Under the pieces are notes generated by a model. That model saw only the letters and a program-made list of their open reading frames with translations, was not told the origin of the DNA and made no database searches. A DNA stretch of 64,000 nucleotides from Pagrus major. Taxonomy: Eukaryota > Chordata > Actinopteri > Spariformes > Sparidae. Shown here piece after piece: positions 32,622-48,689 of the stretch (within the stretch, counting starts at the first letter, position 1; every line of letters starts with the position of its first letter). A program made the translations under genes and the position numbers. The DNA lies in contig NC_133218.1 in assembly GCF_040436345.1 (NCBI RefSeq), forward strand, positions 23,917,070 to 23,981,069, given 5' to 3'.

Positions 32622-34349
32622 ATGCATCTACATTACTCATCTCTTGTGGTGTTTGTTATCTGTTTACAAAGTTCCTATTTCAAGAGCCTAAGATTTTCAT
32701 GAAAAGGAAAAAACGTAAGCAGCTCCTAGGCCCAATCCCAATGTCCACATTCAGGCTCACAGACTTTGAGGTGTGTTCCCGATGAGTCTGCAAGGGTTCA
32801 GGGCTGTCCCACTGTCAAATGGTCAAGTACATGATGGCTCTCTCAAGCATGTTGAGCCTTTTATGGCCACTTTCTGTAAGGTAATTACCCACAGTTCACT
32901 GGTTACCAGGGAAAGCCCAAAAACAAAAAAGGATAATCCAGATGCTGGTGCTCTTTATTTGATTAATTCTATTCTATATGAGCCTGATTTTTGCTGCCAT
33001 CTCATCTCAAAGCTCAGAGCAGGTTTTAGTTAGTTTATGATCTTTTTGGTCATGAAGATTCATGCCACCAAGGCAACCCTCACATGCTCCATCAGCACAT
33101 CTCCTGACAGCAGGTGTTAGACGGAGCCTGACCCAGCATGAAAGTGTCTGGCACAATCCCCTGCTCAGTTGGACTTCTTGCTTCAGGTCCTTGAGGTTTT
33201 TGAGATTTTGAATAAAGACTAGTATTTCATGTGGAAGTGGAAATGCGCCCTTTTTTTTTCAAAGCAGGTCTGGCACCAGGATGAAGTGACTGAGGGGGGA
33301 GTTTTTCAATTGGTTTAACAATGCACCAGCCTCAGAAAGGCTAAATAATAAAAACATACTGTGAGGTTATGGTTTCAAAATCCATACACACAACAAACAG
33401 TGCTGCTCATGGTTCTGAAACGACTGCTAAGAAATTGTAAAATATAATTTTCGTTGTTTCTTTCTGATGGTTCTTTTACCGAAGCTCAGTGTGTAATCAG
33501 ATCTCATTTCACAGTATCAGAGTCACTAGTTGTAAGAAGTCATCCTCATCTGGACTGATGGCCAAATGTCCTCATAAGGCTGCTCTGGAGCAGGACAGCG
33601 GATTTCAAGATGTTGCAGCGAGGAGAAGGAAAATTTTTAGGATAACAAGGTTATCTCAGAAATAGGAAATAGGACCTCAGAAAAGGTCCTTGTTATTTGG
33701 ATAAAAATAAGAAAAGTACTTTAGTTTCTGGCACTGTGATTAAAGAAAAGATGGGCCTGCAATCAGAGCTAATGCACCACAATTTCAATGAGCACAGACT
33801 AATTTCATGAGATTGTGTGCTCATAGGTTTGGGGTCCAAAAATAAATTGGTGCACTGAGGAAACATTTAAAGTGATAATTCTCTCTGGGTACAAGTGACC
33901 CGGTCACATTCATTCCAATGCTAATACAGAAATATCGCTCAGCGCTGCTTTGACTGCATACATAAATGTTTTTATGTTTTAAAATGCTTCCTGAAGGGAT
34001 CCATGCCATGTACATGAAGTGTTGTTCAATAACATCAAGTCCCTGTACTGAATTTGGAGACAATAGTGACACTGTGGCTCAATTTGAAGCTTTTTATCCT
34101 CTTAACAGTTGGACTGTGATATATGTTGTTCTTATAACTGATTTTAAATGTACTGACTGGTTCTGTTTGACCAGTCAGAGTAAAAATAAGCTGCCCACCA
34201 CTTTACAGCTGCAATATAATTTTCCCAGAGACAGTCATATTGTTTTATTCATAAATAGTGTAACTAAGTACTGTATTTGAAGTACAATGTTAGGTACTAC
34301 TTAACTTGAGCATTTTAATTTTCTTCTACTACATTTTAGAATATAATAT

Positions 34350-34657
34350 TGGGTAACACTTCAGTAACCATCATTAATAAATGGTACATTTATAAGTTAA
34401 TTAAACTTTAGATAATGTAGCAATGTTTATTGTAAGGTTGATGTTTCCAATAATAAATACCGTAGTTCATCTATAGACATTATTTGGATGACATTTATAA
34501 AGTTGCTGTGTTTATGTTTATAAACCTTTACACTTGCTTAATAAATGGTTTTGAAAGCATTTCATTGTTTCTTAACAGTGAAATAACTATTAAATAAAGT
34601 GTAATTAATTATAAATGAACCATTTATTAATAATGGTTGTTATAAAGTGTTACCAAA
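34350..34657. mobile_element. Short terminal-inverted-repeat element (MITE-like)
   Basis: The left end GGGTAACACTTCAGTAACCA runs on into TCATTAATAAATGGT. The right end reads ACCATTTATTAATAATGG followed by TTGTTATAAAGTGTTACC. Together they form terminal inverted repeats of about 36 bp with a few mismatches around an AT-rich core of about 240 bp with no coding capacity. This is the structure of a non-autonomous DNA transposon. The GTAACACTT end motif is widespread in fish genomes, but I cannot name the family with confidence. Confidence 0.7.
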
Positions 34658-35075
34658 TATTGTACTTTTTACTCCCATACAGTTACTTACACATATAGAG
34701 TTTACATGAAAAGATAATCTTACAAAATGATGTATTGTTGTAGATGAGAACACAGAGACCTCTAGTGGTGCTGTGGAGCACACCGGTGGTTTCAAACAAT
34801 TCAGTTTCAAACTGTTTAATAATTCCTTCCAATACATGGTCAAGAAATTAATCTAAATGACAAAATTGTGATTATAAAAGGACCTAGTCAACATAAAGAA
34901 TTATAAACCTTTACACTTTCTTAATAAATGGCTTATAAAGCAGTACCATTGTTTGTTAACAGTGAAATTAAAATAACGTTTTATCAACTATAAATTAACC
35001 AGCTATTACTAATGGTTATTATAAAGTGTTACCAAACATTTTACTCCCATACAGTTACTTACACATAAAGATTTT
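34518..35075. repeat. Diverged tandem duplication, ~0.38 kb offset
   Basis: TATAAACCTTTACACTT, TTAACAGTGAAAT, TATAAAGTGTTACCAAA and ACTCCCATACAGTTACTTAC occur in the same order near 34518-34690 and again near 34900-35055. The copy includes unique sequence outside the inverted-repeat element, so this was a tandem duplication of the locus and not a second insertion. The copies have diverged noticeably. Confidence 0.75.
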
Positions 35076-35385
35076 ACATGTCAAAAAAATAATGAGCCTA
35101 GCTGAGAACACAACAGTATATAAAATAATAAGAACAGTAACATGCTCTTTTCCTGTTAACGCAGATAGATTAACATACTCTTTAATATAATAATGTAAAA
35201 ATTGAAAGAGATGTATGCAGAACAAGTACTTTTAATACTTTAAATACATTTTGTGGCTCACACCTCAGTACTTTTACTGAAAGTCACACGAGTAGATCTG
35301 AAATATAATTCTGGTCATTTGTTATGATGAACAAGTGCAGAAGTCTTAGTTTGGCTCTTTGTTTTAGCTATATAAGCTTTAGAGG

Positions 35386-35386
<1 letters not shown>

Positions 35387-35461
<75 letters not shown>
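35387..35461. repeat. (CA)37 microsatellite in the gcsh promoter region
   Basis: An uninterrupted run of about 37 CA units ends 124 bp before the gcsh start codon. It is followed at once by a pyrimidine tract (CCCTCCTCCCTCCTCTCACC). Alternating CA/TG runs can adopt left-handed DNA and are highly variable in length. Confidence 0.97.
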
Positions 35462-35464
<3 letters not shown>

Positions 35465-35584
35465 CCTCCCTCCTCTCACCCTCCCTCCAGGCGCGATCCC
35501 GCGCACAGTGGGATGGTGCGCGCTCCCGCGGTCGAGTGTAATGTGCACTGGATTAAAAGGTCGCCACACACACACGGAGTGAAG
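35462..35584 (+). promoter_or_regulatory. gcsh: GC-rich gcsh promoter / 5' UTR
   Basis: The segment between the CA repeat and the start codon is GC-rich, with many CpG (for example GGCGCGATCCCGCGCACAG and GTGCGCGCTCCCGCGGTCGA). It also carries a C/T-rich stretch. No TATA box is visible. This suggests a CpG-type promoter with the transcription start very close to the coding start. Confidence 0.55.
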
Positions 35585-38500
35585 ATGGCGATGAGAGCGG
35601 TGCTGCGGTGCCTCTCGGCAAACTTTTCCCCCAGACTGCCTCAGCTGTCGCCGGCAGCGCGGCTCCCAGCGACTCGGCCGCCGTGGAGGAGCGGCTCTCC
35701 GCGGACACTGAGCACGACCTCGGCCCTGTCCACAGGTAACCGGGGGTGCGGGGTGGGAGTGGAGTGAGGGGGGGCAGCTGCGGCGTTACACACTACATGC
35801 GGGCTTGCTCACGCATTCCTGTCTGCGTGCAATGGGCGAGACAGCTCACGCAGTTTGTGTCACTTTCCCACAGCAGGGCAGGGGAATGCGGCAGGGCGGG
35901 CGGCGAGAAGTTTGTTTTTTAACTTGGAGGTGGCGGTGCAAGTGAGGGAAAAACGCAGGGAATAAAAGCTCAGACATTCAGCAAAAGCGTGATTTCCTTC
36001 CCTGTGTTGGTGTCATGGGAAAACAGCCAGCCCACGAGCTCCAGACTGTGATGTTAATCAATGAGCGCGGACAACGAATTACCCCGAGTCCCGTGCAGCA
36101 AGTAGTATCTGATTAGACAGAAGTCAGCCATGATCCTGGAGAGGAGTCACACAGAGCTGAGGACAGATGAAACTCAGGTGCACGTGTGGGACAACACTTC
36201 AACTATTGTGCTTCTCTTCTTCCTCCTCACTCACACCACTGCATGGGATTTTAATTTCCATCCCTGAAGGCTCTCACACAGTCTAATCCTGATGAGGCGA
36301 GCCCTTTACAGCAGGCATATTCAGCTCTCATGCATCAGCATCTCCCACAGTTCACAATCTGGTTCAAACCTGTATTTCTTCTGCATGGTCTGATGCTAAT
36401 CCAGGAAGCTGTTGAGGCATTGTGACTCTTCCCTCAGGGTATTGGAAGGATGACAGTGTGAGCTCTGTATCAAAAGCCTCCAACCCTTGTTTTTAATTGC
36501 ACGTATGACTCAATCAAATACTTTGTGACCGGTGTTTTTCTGCATTGTGCCCTGTCTATATATGCTTTTATTCGTCAGCACATGGTTGTTGCATAAGAAT
36601 GTGGCTGCTGTTCAGCTGTGGTCCATAGTACAGGGAGGTGCTCTCTGGTCATCCATGTCCTCTGACATTAGTGGACTTTTAATCAACTGGAGTTTTTTTG
36701 TGAATCACGAGGTTTTACTGATTCATCCACCTTATTTCTTTGTTCTCCCCGCAGCCCTGAAGTTCACAGATAAGCACGAGTGGGTGCGAGTGGAAGGTGG
36801 AATCGGCACAGTTGGTATCAGCAGTTATGCTCAGGTAGGTTGTATTACTAATCACTGATTTATGACACACTTAGTTCAGAGGGTTACTGATGAAAGTAAA
36901 AATAGTGATATCCTAATGTCTGCAGTGTGCAGTTCAGTGCTGCACATTGCCCTCACCTGTACTGTTTTATGACTATTGTCTGAGACAATTGATTAGCCCC
37001 AAACTGCAGTGGTGTGCAGAAAGTCTGAAGGGGAGGCACCTCCTCACGCTTTGAATGAAGGCCGCGGTCTTCTGTCTTTGACTTGACTTGAACATGTTTA
37101 CATGGAGGTGTTGTTTCCATGTTGAGCTGTGACAGGTTTGCCACACAGCCGCTGTAATCTAGAGATAAAATGATTTCATCTCTGCTGCTGACCAGTCGAA
37201 CTATAGTTTAATGTCACGCACGACTGAGGTGAAGAAAGAGGTGAAACTCAAACTGAGCTTTTATGTGAAGGCACCATTTAAAACAGATTTCTCATCTTTC
37301 TATCTTTTTATTCCTTTTACTGCTCTCCTGTGATGTCCTTTTCTTACTGTCCTTTACTACTTTTATTTATTGTTAATCTATTTATTATCCTTTATTCTTT
37401 TTACAGCGCTTAATCTTTTTATCTGTTCTTAATTCCTCTGATGTGATGTCATCGTCTTATCGTCCTTTTATTGATTTTATTCTTTTATTTATCTCTATTT
37501 TTGCAGTACTTTCTTCTTTTTCTGTGATTTTGCTTCTTTTATGGCTTTTATTCATTTTACTTGTACTGACTCATGTTGTTCTTTTTGTGTTTTTACCTCT
37601 TCTGTTCTGCCTTTAATTCACCTTAGACCAGGCTTTCTTGTGTTTATTCTGTAATATTGTCTTCCTGAGTTTCCTGCTTTTGCTTGTTTGTCAAAGCACT
37701 TTGTAAACTCTGTTTTTAAAGGTGCTATAAAAATAAAGTTTATTATTATTATAAGAAAATTAGTTCATTGTCAAAATGTTTATTGTCCAGCTTGGTTAAA
37801 GACCTCTGAATTGCTGTCCACACCTACAGTATTCTCAATGATTTAGATAATGTGAACGTCAGGCTGACGATATTCACACACGTCATCTTTGCAGTGTTTT
37901 TTACTGCCTCTGTTTATACTCATTAACTCTCATATCATCACTGCATTCGGAGAGAAATGCTCATAAACCGTGGATGAGATTATTTCTGAGCAAAGTGTGC
38001 CCTTTATCAATTTGCACTAATAGTGTACTTTTACTTGGGAATTTGAACTTTAAGCAAACCTTTGACCATGTGTACCCACGACATCTGTAACCTAAATGTC
38101 ATCCACCACATTAACGATGGACTAAATATAGCGTGACAGGACAAATGAGCAAACTGTAACGAAAACAAGAATGACTTGAGTTGACACTGGTGGGCTGCCT
38201 CTTTACTTAAAGGTATTTCTTTTCTAGATTTCAGCGACAAATAGGTGTTGTAAAACGTAAATGCATGCATTTAAGAATGACTAATGACTAAATGATTCTT
38301 AGACTACGGACGGTTTAAACTTCTTTAGGTGGGCGACAGTACAACCAGGTGGCCATGATCCATGAGGAACAAGGTTTAGTTTATGGGTTAAAGCAATGAT
38401 GGCAAACCCTGGACTCACATTGCAGTTCAAACTCAAAGACATAGCGCTGTCTCTAATGCTGCTGCCTGTGTGCTGGCTCATGCCCTTTGCCGTTAATTTT

Positions 38501-39566
38501 CTTTGCAAAATATTTATAGTATGTATTTTTTTCTTGCATACGGATAAGGTAACACTAATTGAAGTTCAGTTGCGATTTCATCTCAGTCACCGAAACATTT
38601 CAGGGTTAAAGTGTCCTGCAGTGTCTGACTGTAAGAGGTTATTTAGGAGCTGTAAATGATCTGTCAATCTGGTTAAGATAAAAAATGTGTTGGATTAGTT
38701 CAAGCACACTTCTTACGAGTAAGTGTTCATCATGCAAACATAGACACTTTTGATAATACCATGTATCTCATATGGAGAAGCATCTCTACATTCATTCATT
38801 TCAGTCTCATCCGAGGGACAGCAGGCAAGTTTATACTATATTTGAACACATTTTACATCTAACTGGTCAATTTTACCTGCCTTGTTAAGTAGTCCAACAT
38901 ATATATGTTATAAAGGAACTTATGCTCTGAATAATACAGTAATTTCTGATGGCCTGGGGCAGTATATCCCATCACTGCCAACATAAACACTCTTTTGGTG
39001 CAGCTGTTCTTGTTACTGTGTGTGAAGGAACTGGAGAAAAAGTTTCACATCTTGGTGACATCAGCAGTTTGGGTGGCTGCCTCCAAAGTATTGATCAGGC
39101 TGAATGTGATGAGCTGTACTTCAATGATTGAGTATAGTACAATATATATCACTGTGGTTGAAATCTCAGTAGGTTGTCGGTAAGGCAACAAGTGATTTCT
39201 GATGTAGTGTATTTTCTCAATGTCAGTAAGTGTCTACACTGATGGCCCTGCAAATCTGACTGTAGGCTGCCTTGTTTACTTACAAAATAAATAAACATAA
39301 ATAATTGAGAAACAGTTGCATAGTTGGTTTTGCTCTTTTCATGAGATTATTAGTATTCGGTTTCATGGTATATTGTGGTATGAAAATGGACTTTTATCAT
39401 ACCGTGCACATTCGTTTTTCTGTGATCTTGAATTTACCGTATTAGTAGAAGAAAAAATACTTTTATATTAGTTTAAATCAAATTTCAAGTCAGTCAGGAG
39501 ACAATAATTTGAGAAATTATAATAAAACGGTTGTTCAACAAAAAAAGTTAGGGGTCATTATAACTG

Positions 39567-39619
<53 letters not shown>

Positions 39620-40239
39620 TTTTGTAATACTGTGAAATCATGTACTGTGGAAATCTCATACCATTGCAGCCTTTGTTATTATTCATGCTGTTGTATCATT
39701 TTAGGAAGCATTAGGTGATGTGGTTTACTGTGGACTCCCTGAAGTTGGCCAAAGTCTTGAACAAATGGGTAAGAGCTTCAAACACCCTGCACACTTGTCT
39801 AAGTAACCAAGTTCAGCAGTGTGATATCTGTCATTTTGTCTGTGTGTGTGTGTTGTAGAGGAGTTTGGTGCCTTGGAAAGCGTAAAGGCTGCCAGTGAGC
39901 TATACTCACCTCTGACAGGGGAAGTGACTGAAATCAACACAGAGCTGGCAGAGAATCCTGGGCTTGTGAATAAAGCCTGCTACGCAGAGGGTAAATGTCT
40001 TGCAAAGTTTTTATTTGTTGTAATCATTTCCAGGAATCATGCCCAGTGGATTTGTTGCCAAGGCAGATGAGTAACCAGAATCGTGTAACAGCTTGTTCAT
40101 GAACATTTCTGGCTTTTTAAAATGATCTCTTAACTGTCCAGGGTGGCTAATCAAGATGACGATTGGAAAACCTGAAGAACTGGACGGCCTCATGGATCAG
40201 CCCGCCTACGATAAATTTCTTAAGTCACTGGAAGAATAA
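35585..40239 (+). CDS. gcsh: Glycine cleavage system H protein, mitochondrial; 5 exons
   Basis: The H protein is the lipoyl-bearing shuttle of the mitochondrial glycine cleavage complex. It moves the aminomethyl group from the P protein to the T protein and is reoxidised by the L protein. Exons: 35585-35735, 36755-36834, 39705-39768, 39859-39990 and 40142-40239 (TAA), making 174 residues (human 173). Exon 1 encodes about 50 residues rich in Arg, Ser, Pro and Ala with almost no acidic residues, a typical mitochondrial presequence. The mature part begins about [13 protein letters not shown]. The lipoylation segment [18 protein letters not shown] is in exon 4, with the modified lysine at about residue 108. 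The end, [10 protein letters not shown], matches vertebrate orthologues. ATG at 35585 was chosen; a second ATG two codons later is also possible. Intron 2 (2.9 kb) carries a (TAA)n repeat and a probable LINE tail. Confidence 0.97.
37660..37755 (+). mobile_element. Probable 3' tail of a LINE or LINE-mobilised SINE
   Basis: The sequence CAAAGCACTTTGTAAACTCTG is followed by AAAGGTGCTATAAAAATAAA and then TTATTATTATTAT. This 'GTGCTATAAATAAA plus microsatellite' ending is typical of L2-type non-LTR elements and their SINE partners in fish. The T-rich sequence upstream (37290-37660) may be part of the same insertion. It sits in gcsh intron 2 on the + strand. Confidence 0.5.
39567..39619. repeat. (TAA)n microsatellite in gcsh intron 2
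   Basis: About 17 uninterrupted ATA/TAA triplets lie roughly 85 bp before the gcsh exon 3 acceptor. The poly-N (Asn) frame across it is an artefact of the repeat. Confidence 0.95.
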
Positions 40240-40560
40240 ATCTGCAAACTCTCTGTGCTGTTTTATAATGTAACGGCAATCAAAGACTAGTGGGCAGGTT
40301 ACTAACAACTTGTGTGACGCTCTTTCTTATCTGTGGTATTTATTTTGATACTGGAATTGTGCTATCAAAATAATTTTAAATCCTCAGTAACATCTTTCAC
40401 ATAGACAGTTAGGATTTGTTTTGCTACTAGCCAACCTAAAGGGCTCATAATCTCAAGATCTGTCAATATTTTTGGGGTCTTTATCTGGTGCTTTGCTCTG
40501 CTTTTAAATGTGCACAGATGTGGTAAAAGACTGGAAAGTGATTGTAAGTGCTGTTCATTT

Positions 40561-40566
40561 AATAAA
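40561..40566 (+). terminator. gcsh: gcsh polyadenylation signal (AATAAA)
   Basis: AATAAA lies 322 nt after the gcsh stop and is the only canonical hexamer in that stretch apart from the one overlapping the stop codon itself. This gives a 3' UTR of about 0.34 kb. Confidence 0.65.
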
Positions 40567-42570
40567 AATTGGTTCATACGTTTGAAGTGACACCCCTCTG
40601 ATCTATTTTCTTCTTTTCAATTGAAGTAAAATCATGTTCTTGCACTTTTGGTAATATTAAACAACAATGTACGATGTGTTGAAGACATGTTCATATGTTG
40701 CTGTCCATGTGCTGACAGTACAGCACATGCTGCCCCTTTTTGCTTATTATAGTTCCACACACCTTGACCTATGCCCTCGGGTGAAGATAGGCAGAGATTG
40801 CAGAGGCTAGTCGAACAATGATTAATGAAGCTGTGGTTTCAGAATCAGTGACTGAACAAAAAACTGCCCTCTCAGGCTGCTAATGGAAATTAAGAGCTGC
40901 AATTAGCTTTTAAAAAAATGGCTAAAACTGACTTACTGAGAATAAAATATACTCTCACCTGTAGTTCATTCTATTTTATGTTATATTCAAATGTCCTTAC
41001 AATAACGTATACTTAAAGAGCAGGTCTAATGTGCTGACCTATTTGTGTTTGCTCCCATTCAAAACCTACATATTTCTCCATACTGATACTCTTTTTTTAC
41101 ACTTGACCTCCCTCCACTCAATGCCCTGCTTCAAATATAATAAAACATGAAGCTGCTAGAATGAAGTTTTATATTGTTCCATGGTGCCTGCTGCTGGCAT
41201 TTAACAACCATTTATTTTCAGATTTCTCTGAAAGATTGAGGGGACGATGCTTCCAGTTTGTTTTGTATTGGGCTTCAGGACAAGTATTTAATAAGACAAT
41301 ATTCAGATGTATTTGAGAAAGAGAAGTAGTTAAAAAACAATAATGTACTGTAATGTACGTCAGGAATAACAAAGAGTCATAAAGACATAGCTGTTGACAT
41401 TGTTTTAACTTTAATCCTACACCTAAGGCAGAGTTTACGATTACTGCCTCAAGCAATCAATGAAAAATGTTTAATTTATTAAATTAATTCTCTTTTGAAT
41501 GTCTTGTGTCCTTTGTGTCTTTACAGAGGACATACTGAGTCAGGAGCACACAGAGAAATGACTTCAGTAAATGAGTACAGTAAATGGTGCACAAGGAACA
41601 TTTTCTAACATTTGTTAATTAGACATGGAAATAAGGATGTGGCTGGTGCTTGAACACTTGTCTGTGTGCTTTGCAGTTCATGGGAAGCTCTCGGACAGTC
41701 CTGCTCAATCATGTTCATCTGTCTAAACACCTGAACCACCGCACAGCCACCTTAAATACATCTGTCAACACATAATGTTGTGTGCATGATCATTAAATGT
41801 CCATTGTTTTGAATAAAAACTGAAATACAGTAATGAACCTGCACAGCATCACTTTGATTATAAAGGTCTCTGATGACACTGTATAATTAATGTTTTTCTT
41901 TAGGCTGTTTAATAATGGAAAGACTTGTGAGACAGGCGGAAGCAGGAGGGACACAATATATCATAATATGATAATAACATCCATCACTAATTAAAGCCTA
42001 AAACATGAATCAATTTTTCACATTCAACGTCAGTTTGGTTCTTTATGAGATTTTTTAAGTGTCAAAGCACAAAATGAAAAAATCCTTCCCCGGGTCAGTG
42101 CTAAATCTGTCTGATTAATGCTCACATGAACGGGACAAGTCTACGCGTTTACATATATCAGAGGTGAGTCTTCATTTATAGTATGTAATTATAGATTTAA
42201 TCACAGAATATGAGTCTTTATTGTATCAATTTATAGACTGATAAATTATTATTATTATTGTTATAGAGTCTGAGGAGGCTAATGTCTTCCTACCTCTTGT
42301 TTGCCTGATTATATGTTGACCACCCTCAATGAAATAATTTGTGGTTCTAGTTGAAGTCTGTATACTGTCAGTATCCTAGTAGATAAGGCAGTTTTAGATG
42401 TAGCCAGGCCTGCTGCTGACTACTGAGAAAAGGTAAGCTATGTCTACATCTAGTGGCCAGAGCAAAAACTTCCCCTTTAAGCCATTTACAATTGAACTGT
42501 GTCAAACTTGTGAACAAAAAAAATGAAATAATTCCAATAAACATCAGCTTGCAAAAGAAATGTAAAAAAA
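40567..42570. other. gcsh-rpl13 spacer, left part
   Basis: No gene, RNA or clear repeat could be supported. The DNA is AT-rich with scattered AATAAA-like hexamers. The longest open frame (41169-41456, minus strand) has no recognisable motif. Confidence 0.5.
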
Positions 42571-43158
42571 TACGGAAGCCCTAAAGGGCCATGCATTCAT
42601 ACATTTTATTTCCTCCGTTTTCCCGTGATAACGAGTTAATTTCATTTGTTTTCTCGAGATCTCAAGTTATTATCTCGAAATAACAACTGCCGTTTTCCCG
42701 AGATAACGGGATAATTTTCTCGAGATCTTGAGAAAACAAAACGATAGTGTAGTATATTAAATCATTGCAGGAAACATCATTCAGTGTAGCAATGTCAGCG
42801 GAGCAGGAGCATATCGATCACCACGTCACATATCTTTTCAATCAAGGCCTGACACAGGCTGAAATAGCATTATGCCTTGCTATTACAGATAATATACACA
42901 TTAGTGTGCATAATCTAAAAAGACGGTTAGCAAGGCTTCAGCTATATCGGCGGCGCAATCTAAGTGAATTAATCATATCGTTATCTCGGGAAAACAAAGT
43001 TTCAATATCTCGAGATCTCGAGAAAATTATCTCGTTATCTCGGTTGTTATTTCGAGATAATAACTCGAGATCTCGAAACACATATGAAATTAACTCGTTA
43101 TCACGGGAAAACGGAGGAAATAAAATGTATGAATGCATGGCCCTTTAGGGCTTCCGTA
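42571..43158. mobile_element. DNA transposon relic with ~180-bp inverted repeats built on CTCGAGATCTCGAG
   Basis: The left end TACGGAAGCCCTAAAGGGCC is matched by the right end GGCCCTTTAGGGCTTCCGTA. The complementarity continues through the ATGCATTCATACATTTTATT stretch and the TCTCGAGATCTC motifs for about 180 bp with small differences. Both ends meet a TA dinucleotide, which may be the target duplication or part of the repeat. The roughly 220-bp core keeps an open reading frame from the ATG at 42792. Its translation (MSAEQEHIDHHVTYLFNQGL, then TQAEIALCLAI, KRRLARLQLYRRR) looks like a small helix-turn-helix domain. After that the frame runs into the inverted repeat. It appears to be a deleted descendant of a larger element, with only the N-terminal DNA-binding part of the protein left. 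The family is not assigned. Confidence 0.8.
42792..42962 (+). pseudogene. Remnant of a transposon-encoded helix-turn-helix domain
   Basis: About 57 codons from ATG 42792 encode a mainly helical, basic-ended segment. TQAEIALCLA resembles a recognition-helix neighbourhood, and KRRLARLQLYRRR ends it. The pattern 'GLTQAEIALCLA ... LKRRLARL' resembles the start of integrase/transposase proteins carried by fish repeats, but this is an impression, not a database match. Beyond about 42962 the frame continues into inverted-repeat sequence, translating as repeated LSRDLEK. No catalytic domain is present. Confidence 0.45.
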
Positions 43159-43433
43159 TATAATATACACATTAGTGTGCCTCCATAATCTCAGGCCTGT
43201 CATATCACAGTCATTATCTCGAGATCTCGAATTAATTATATCGTTATATCTGGAAAACAAAGTTTCGTTATCTCGAGATCTCGAGAAAATGATCCCGTTA
43301 TCTCGGGAAAACGGCAGTTGTTATTTCGAGATAATAACTCGAGATCTCGAGAAAACAAATGAAATTAACTCGTTATCACGGAAAAACGGAGGAAATAAAA
43401 TGTATGAATGCATGGCCCTTTAGGGCTTCCGTA
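43159..43433. mobile_element. Second, truncated copy of the same element's right half
   Basis: Immediately after the first element's right end, the sequence AATATACACATTAGTGTGC (also in the first element's core, near 42891) restarts. The right half is then repeated, ending again with GGCCCTTTAGGGCTTCCGTA at 43433. The copy keeps CTGCCG-TTTTCCCGAGATAACG features of the left end better than the first right arm does. This is either a tandem partial duplication of about 270 bp or a nested insertion followed by deletion. Confidence 0.75.
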
Positions 43434-43770
43434 CTCAGGTATTGAGAGCCCTTAAAGGCTTTAAAGTGTTATTATAAGGCTACTATCTTGTCCAGTCTTT
43501 GGTGAAAAAAAAAGACGTTCATAAAACATTGGATTAATTTATTTATTTTATGGTAAAGATAGCCTACTAACACGATCTTTGTTTTGTGGTTGTGCATCTG
43601 CATGTGCAGAACGTCTTTTAAAAGTCAAACAGACTTTTTATTTATTTGTATTTTTGTAATAGGCTACATGTTCTATCACAATCATGAAATAATAATAACC
43701 GGTATATTCTTACGTTAAATAATCCGTATATTTTTGTTCCGTTTTACGTTTTATCGCCGTCTTAATGTTG
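43434..43770. other. AT-rich spacer upstream of the rpl13 promoter
   Basis: No gene or clear repeat is seen. The stretch is AT-rich and contains a purine-poor segment near 43625-43660. Confidence 0.5.
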
Positions 43771-43893
43771 GGATAATTCTCCTATATATACTCTTTGATC
43801 ACATCTCTTCGCCCATTGGTTGGTTCACACATATCCCACAATCCACCGCGTTTCTACTTCCTTTTTCCTTTCGGCCATTTTCCTCCCTCGTAG
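43771..43893 (+). promoter_or_regulatory. rpl13: rpl13 promoter, 5' TOP start and non-coding exon 1
   Basis: A TATATA stretch (43782 region) and an inverted CCAAT (CCCATTGGTTGG, near 43812) precede a long pyrimidine run, TACTTCCTTTTTCCTTTC, at about 43855-43872. Ribosomal-protein mRNAs start with such a terminal oligopyrimidine tract, which ties their translation to growth signalling. The short non-coding exon 1 then reads through GGCCATTTTCCTCCCTCG and ends at 43893 before GTATGA. The exact start base is inferred. Confidence 0.7.
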
Positions 43894-44370
43894 GTATGAG
43901 AATTTTTTCTCTACAGGTTTAGAAAGAATCTATCTTAATCCTTGGTATTTTATTAATATTTATCAGTTTAGTTTACAACCCGAAATAGTGTGATTTGTCA
44001 CCTTTGTAATAAGGTGAATATTGTAACAGAATTCCTCTTTGTATTACTGAACAGCCACTGTATTAGTGGTGATACCCGGTCAAGTGGTGTTGATGTGTGT
44101 GTTAGCATTGCCGTCACAGGCCAACTTTTGTAGCTTCATACTTTTAATAATGTCCCTCAAAATAAAACTGAGTATATGTAACGAATGTCGGAATTGCAAA
44201 GAAAAGCTATTAATGCGTGTAGCAGCTGCTAACGTGAATTTCCCGTCAAAACATCCAGTAGTCCAGTTAACCGCTAGCTTAGCATCAGATGTAGCACTGT
44301 GAGCAATGATGGTGTGCCGGCATGACAACCTACTCATGCCCGTGTGCCACGCTGTGTTGCAGGGAAGTAG

Positions 44371-48629
<4,259 letters not shown>

Positions 48630-48654
48630 AAATAGTCACTCTGGAACTTTGCAA

Positions 48655-48660
48655 AATAAA
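48655..48660 (+). terminator. rpl13: rpl13 polyadenylation signal (AATAAA)
   Basis: AATAAA lies 26 nt after the rpl13 stop codon and is followed by a GT-rich stretch (GAGTGTGTCGTGATTAGT). A very short 3' UTR is normal for ribosomal-protein mRNAs. Confidence 0.85.
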
Positions 48661-48689
48661 GTGTTTAAAAGGATCAATGCGAGTGTGTC

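Larger units (their letters stand above)
32640..35386. other. kars1-gcsh spacer
   Basis: There is no gene here. The open frames are short and have no familiar sequence. The left part (32650-34300) shows nothing definite. The right part (34350-35075) holds an inverted-repeat element and a diverged tandem copy of part of it, listed separately. Confidence 0.5.

Noticed and set aside
35324-35575. Open frames of repeated Thr-His or Cys-Val across the CA tract
   Set aside because: Artefacts of the (CA)n microsatellite; the gcsh start is the ATG at 35585.
39509-39718. Poly-asparagine open frame
   Set aside because: Artefact of the (TAA)n microsatellite in gcsh intron 2.
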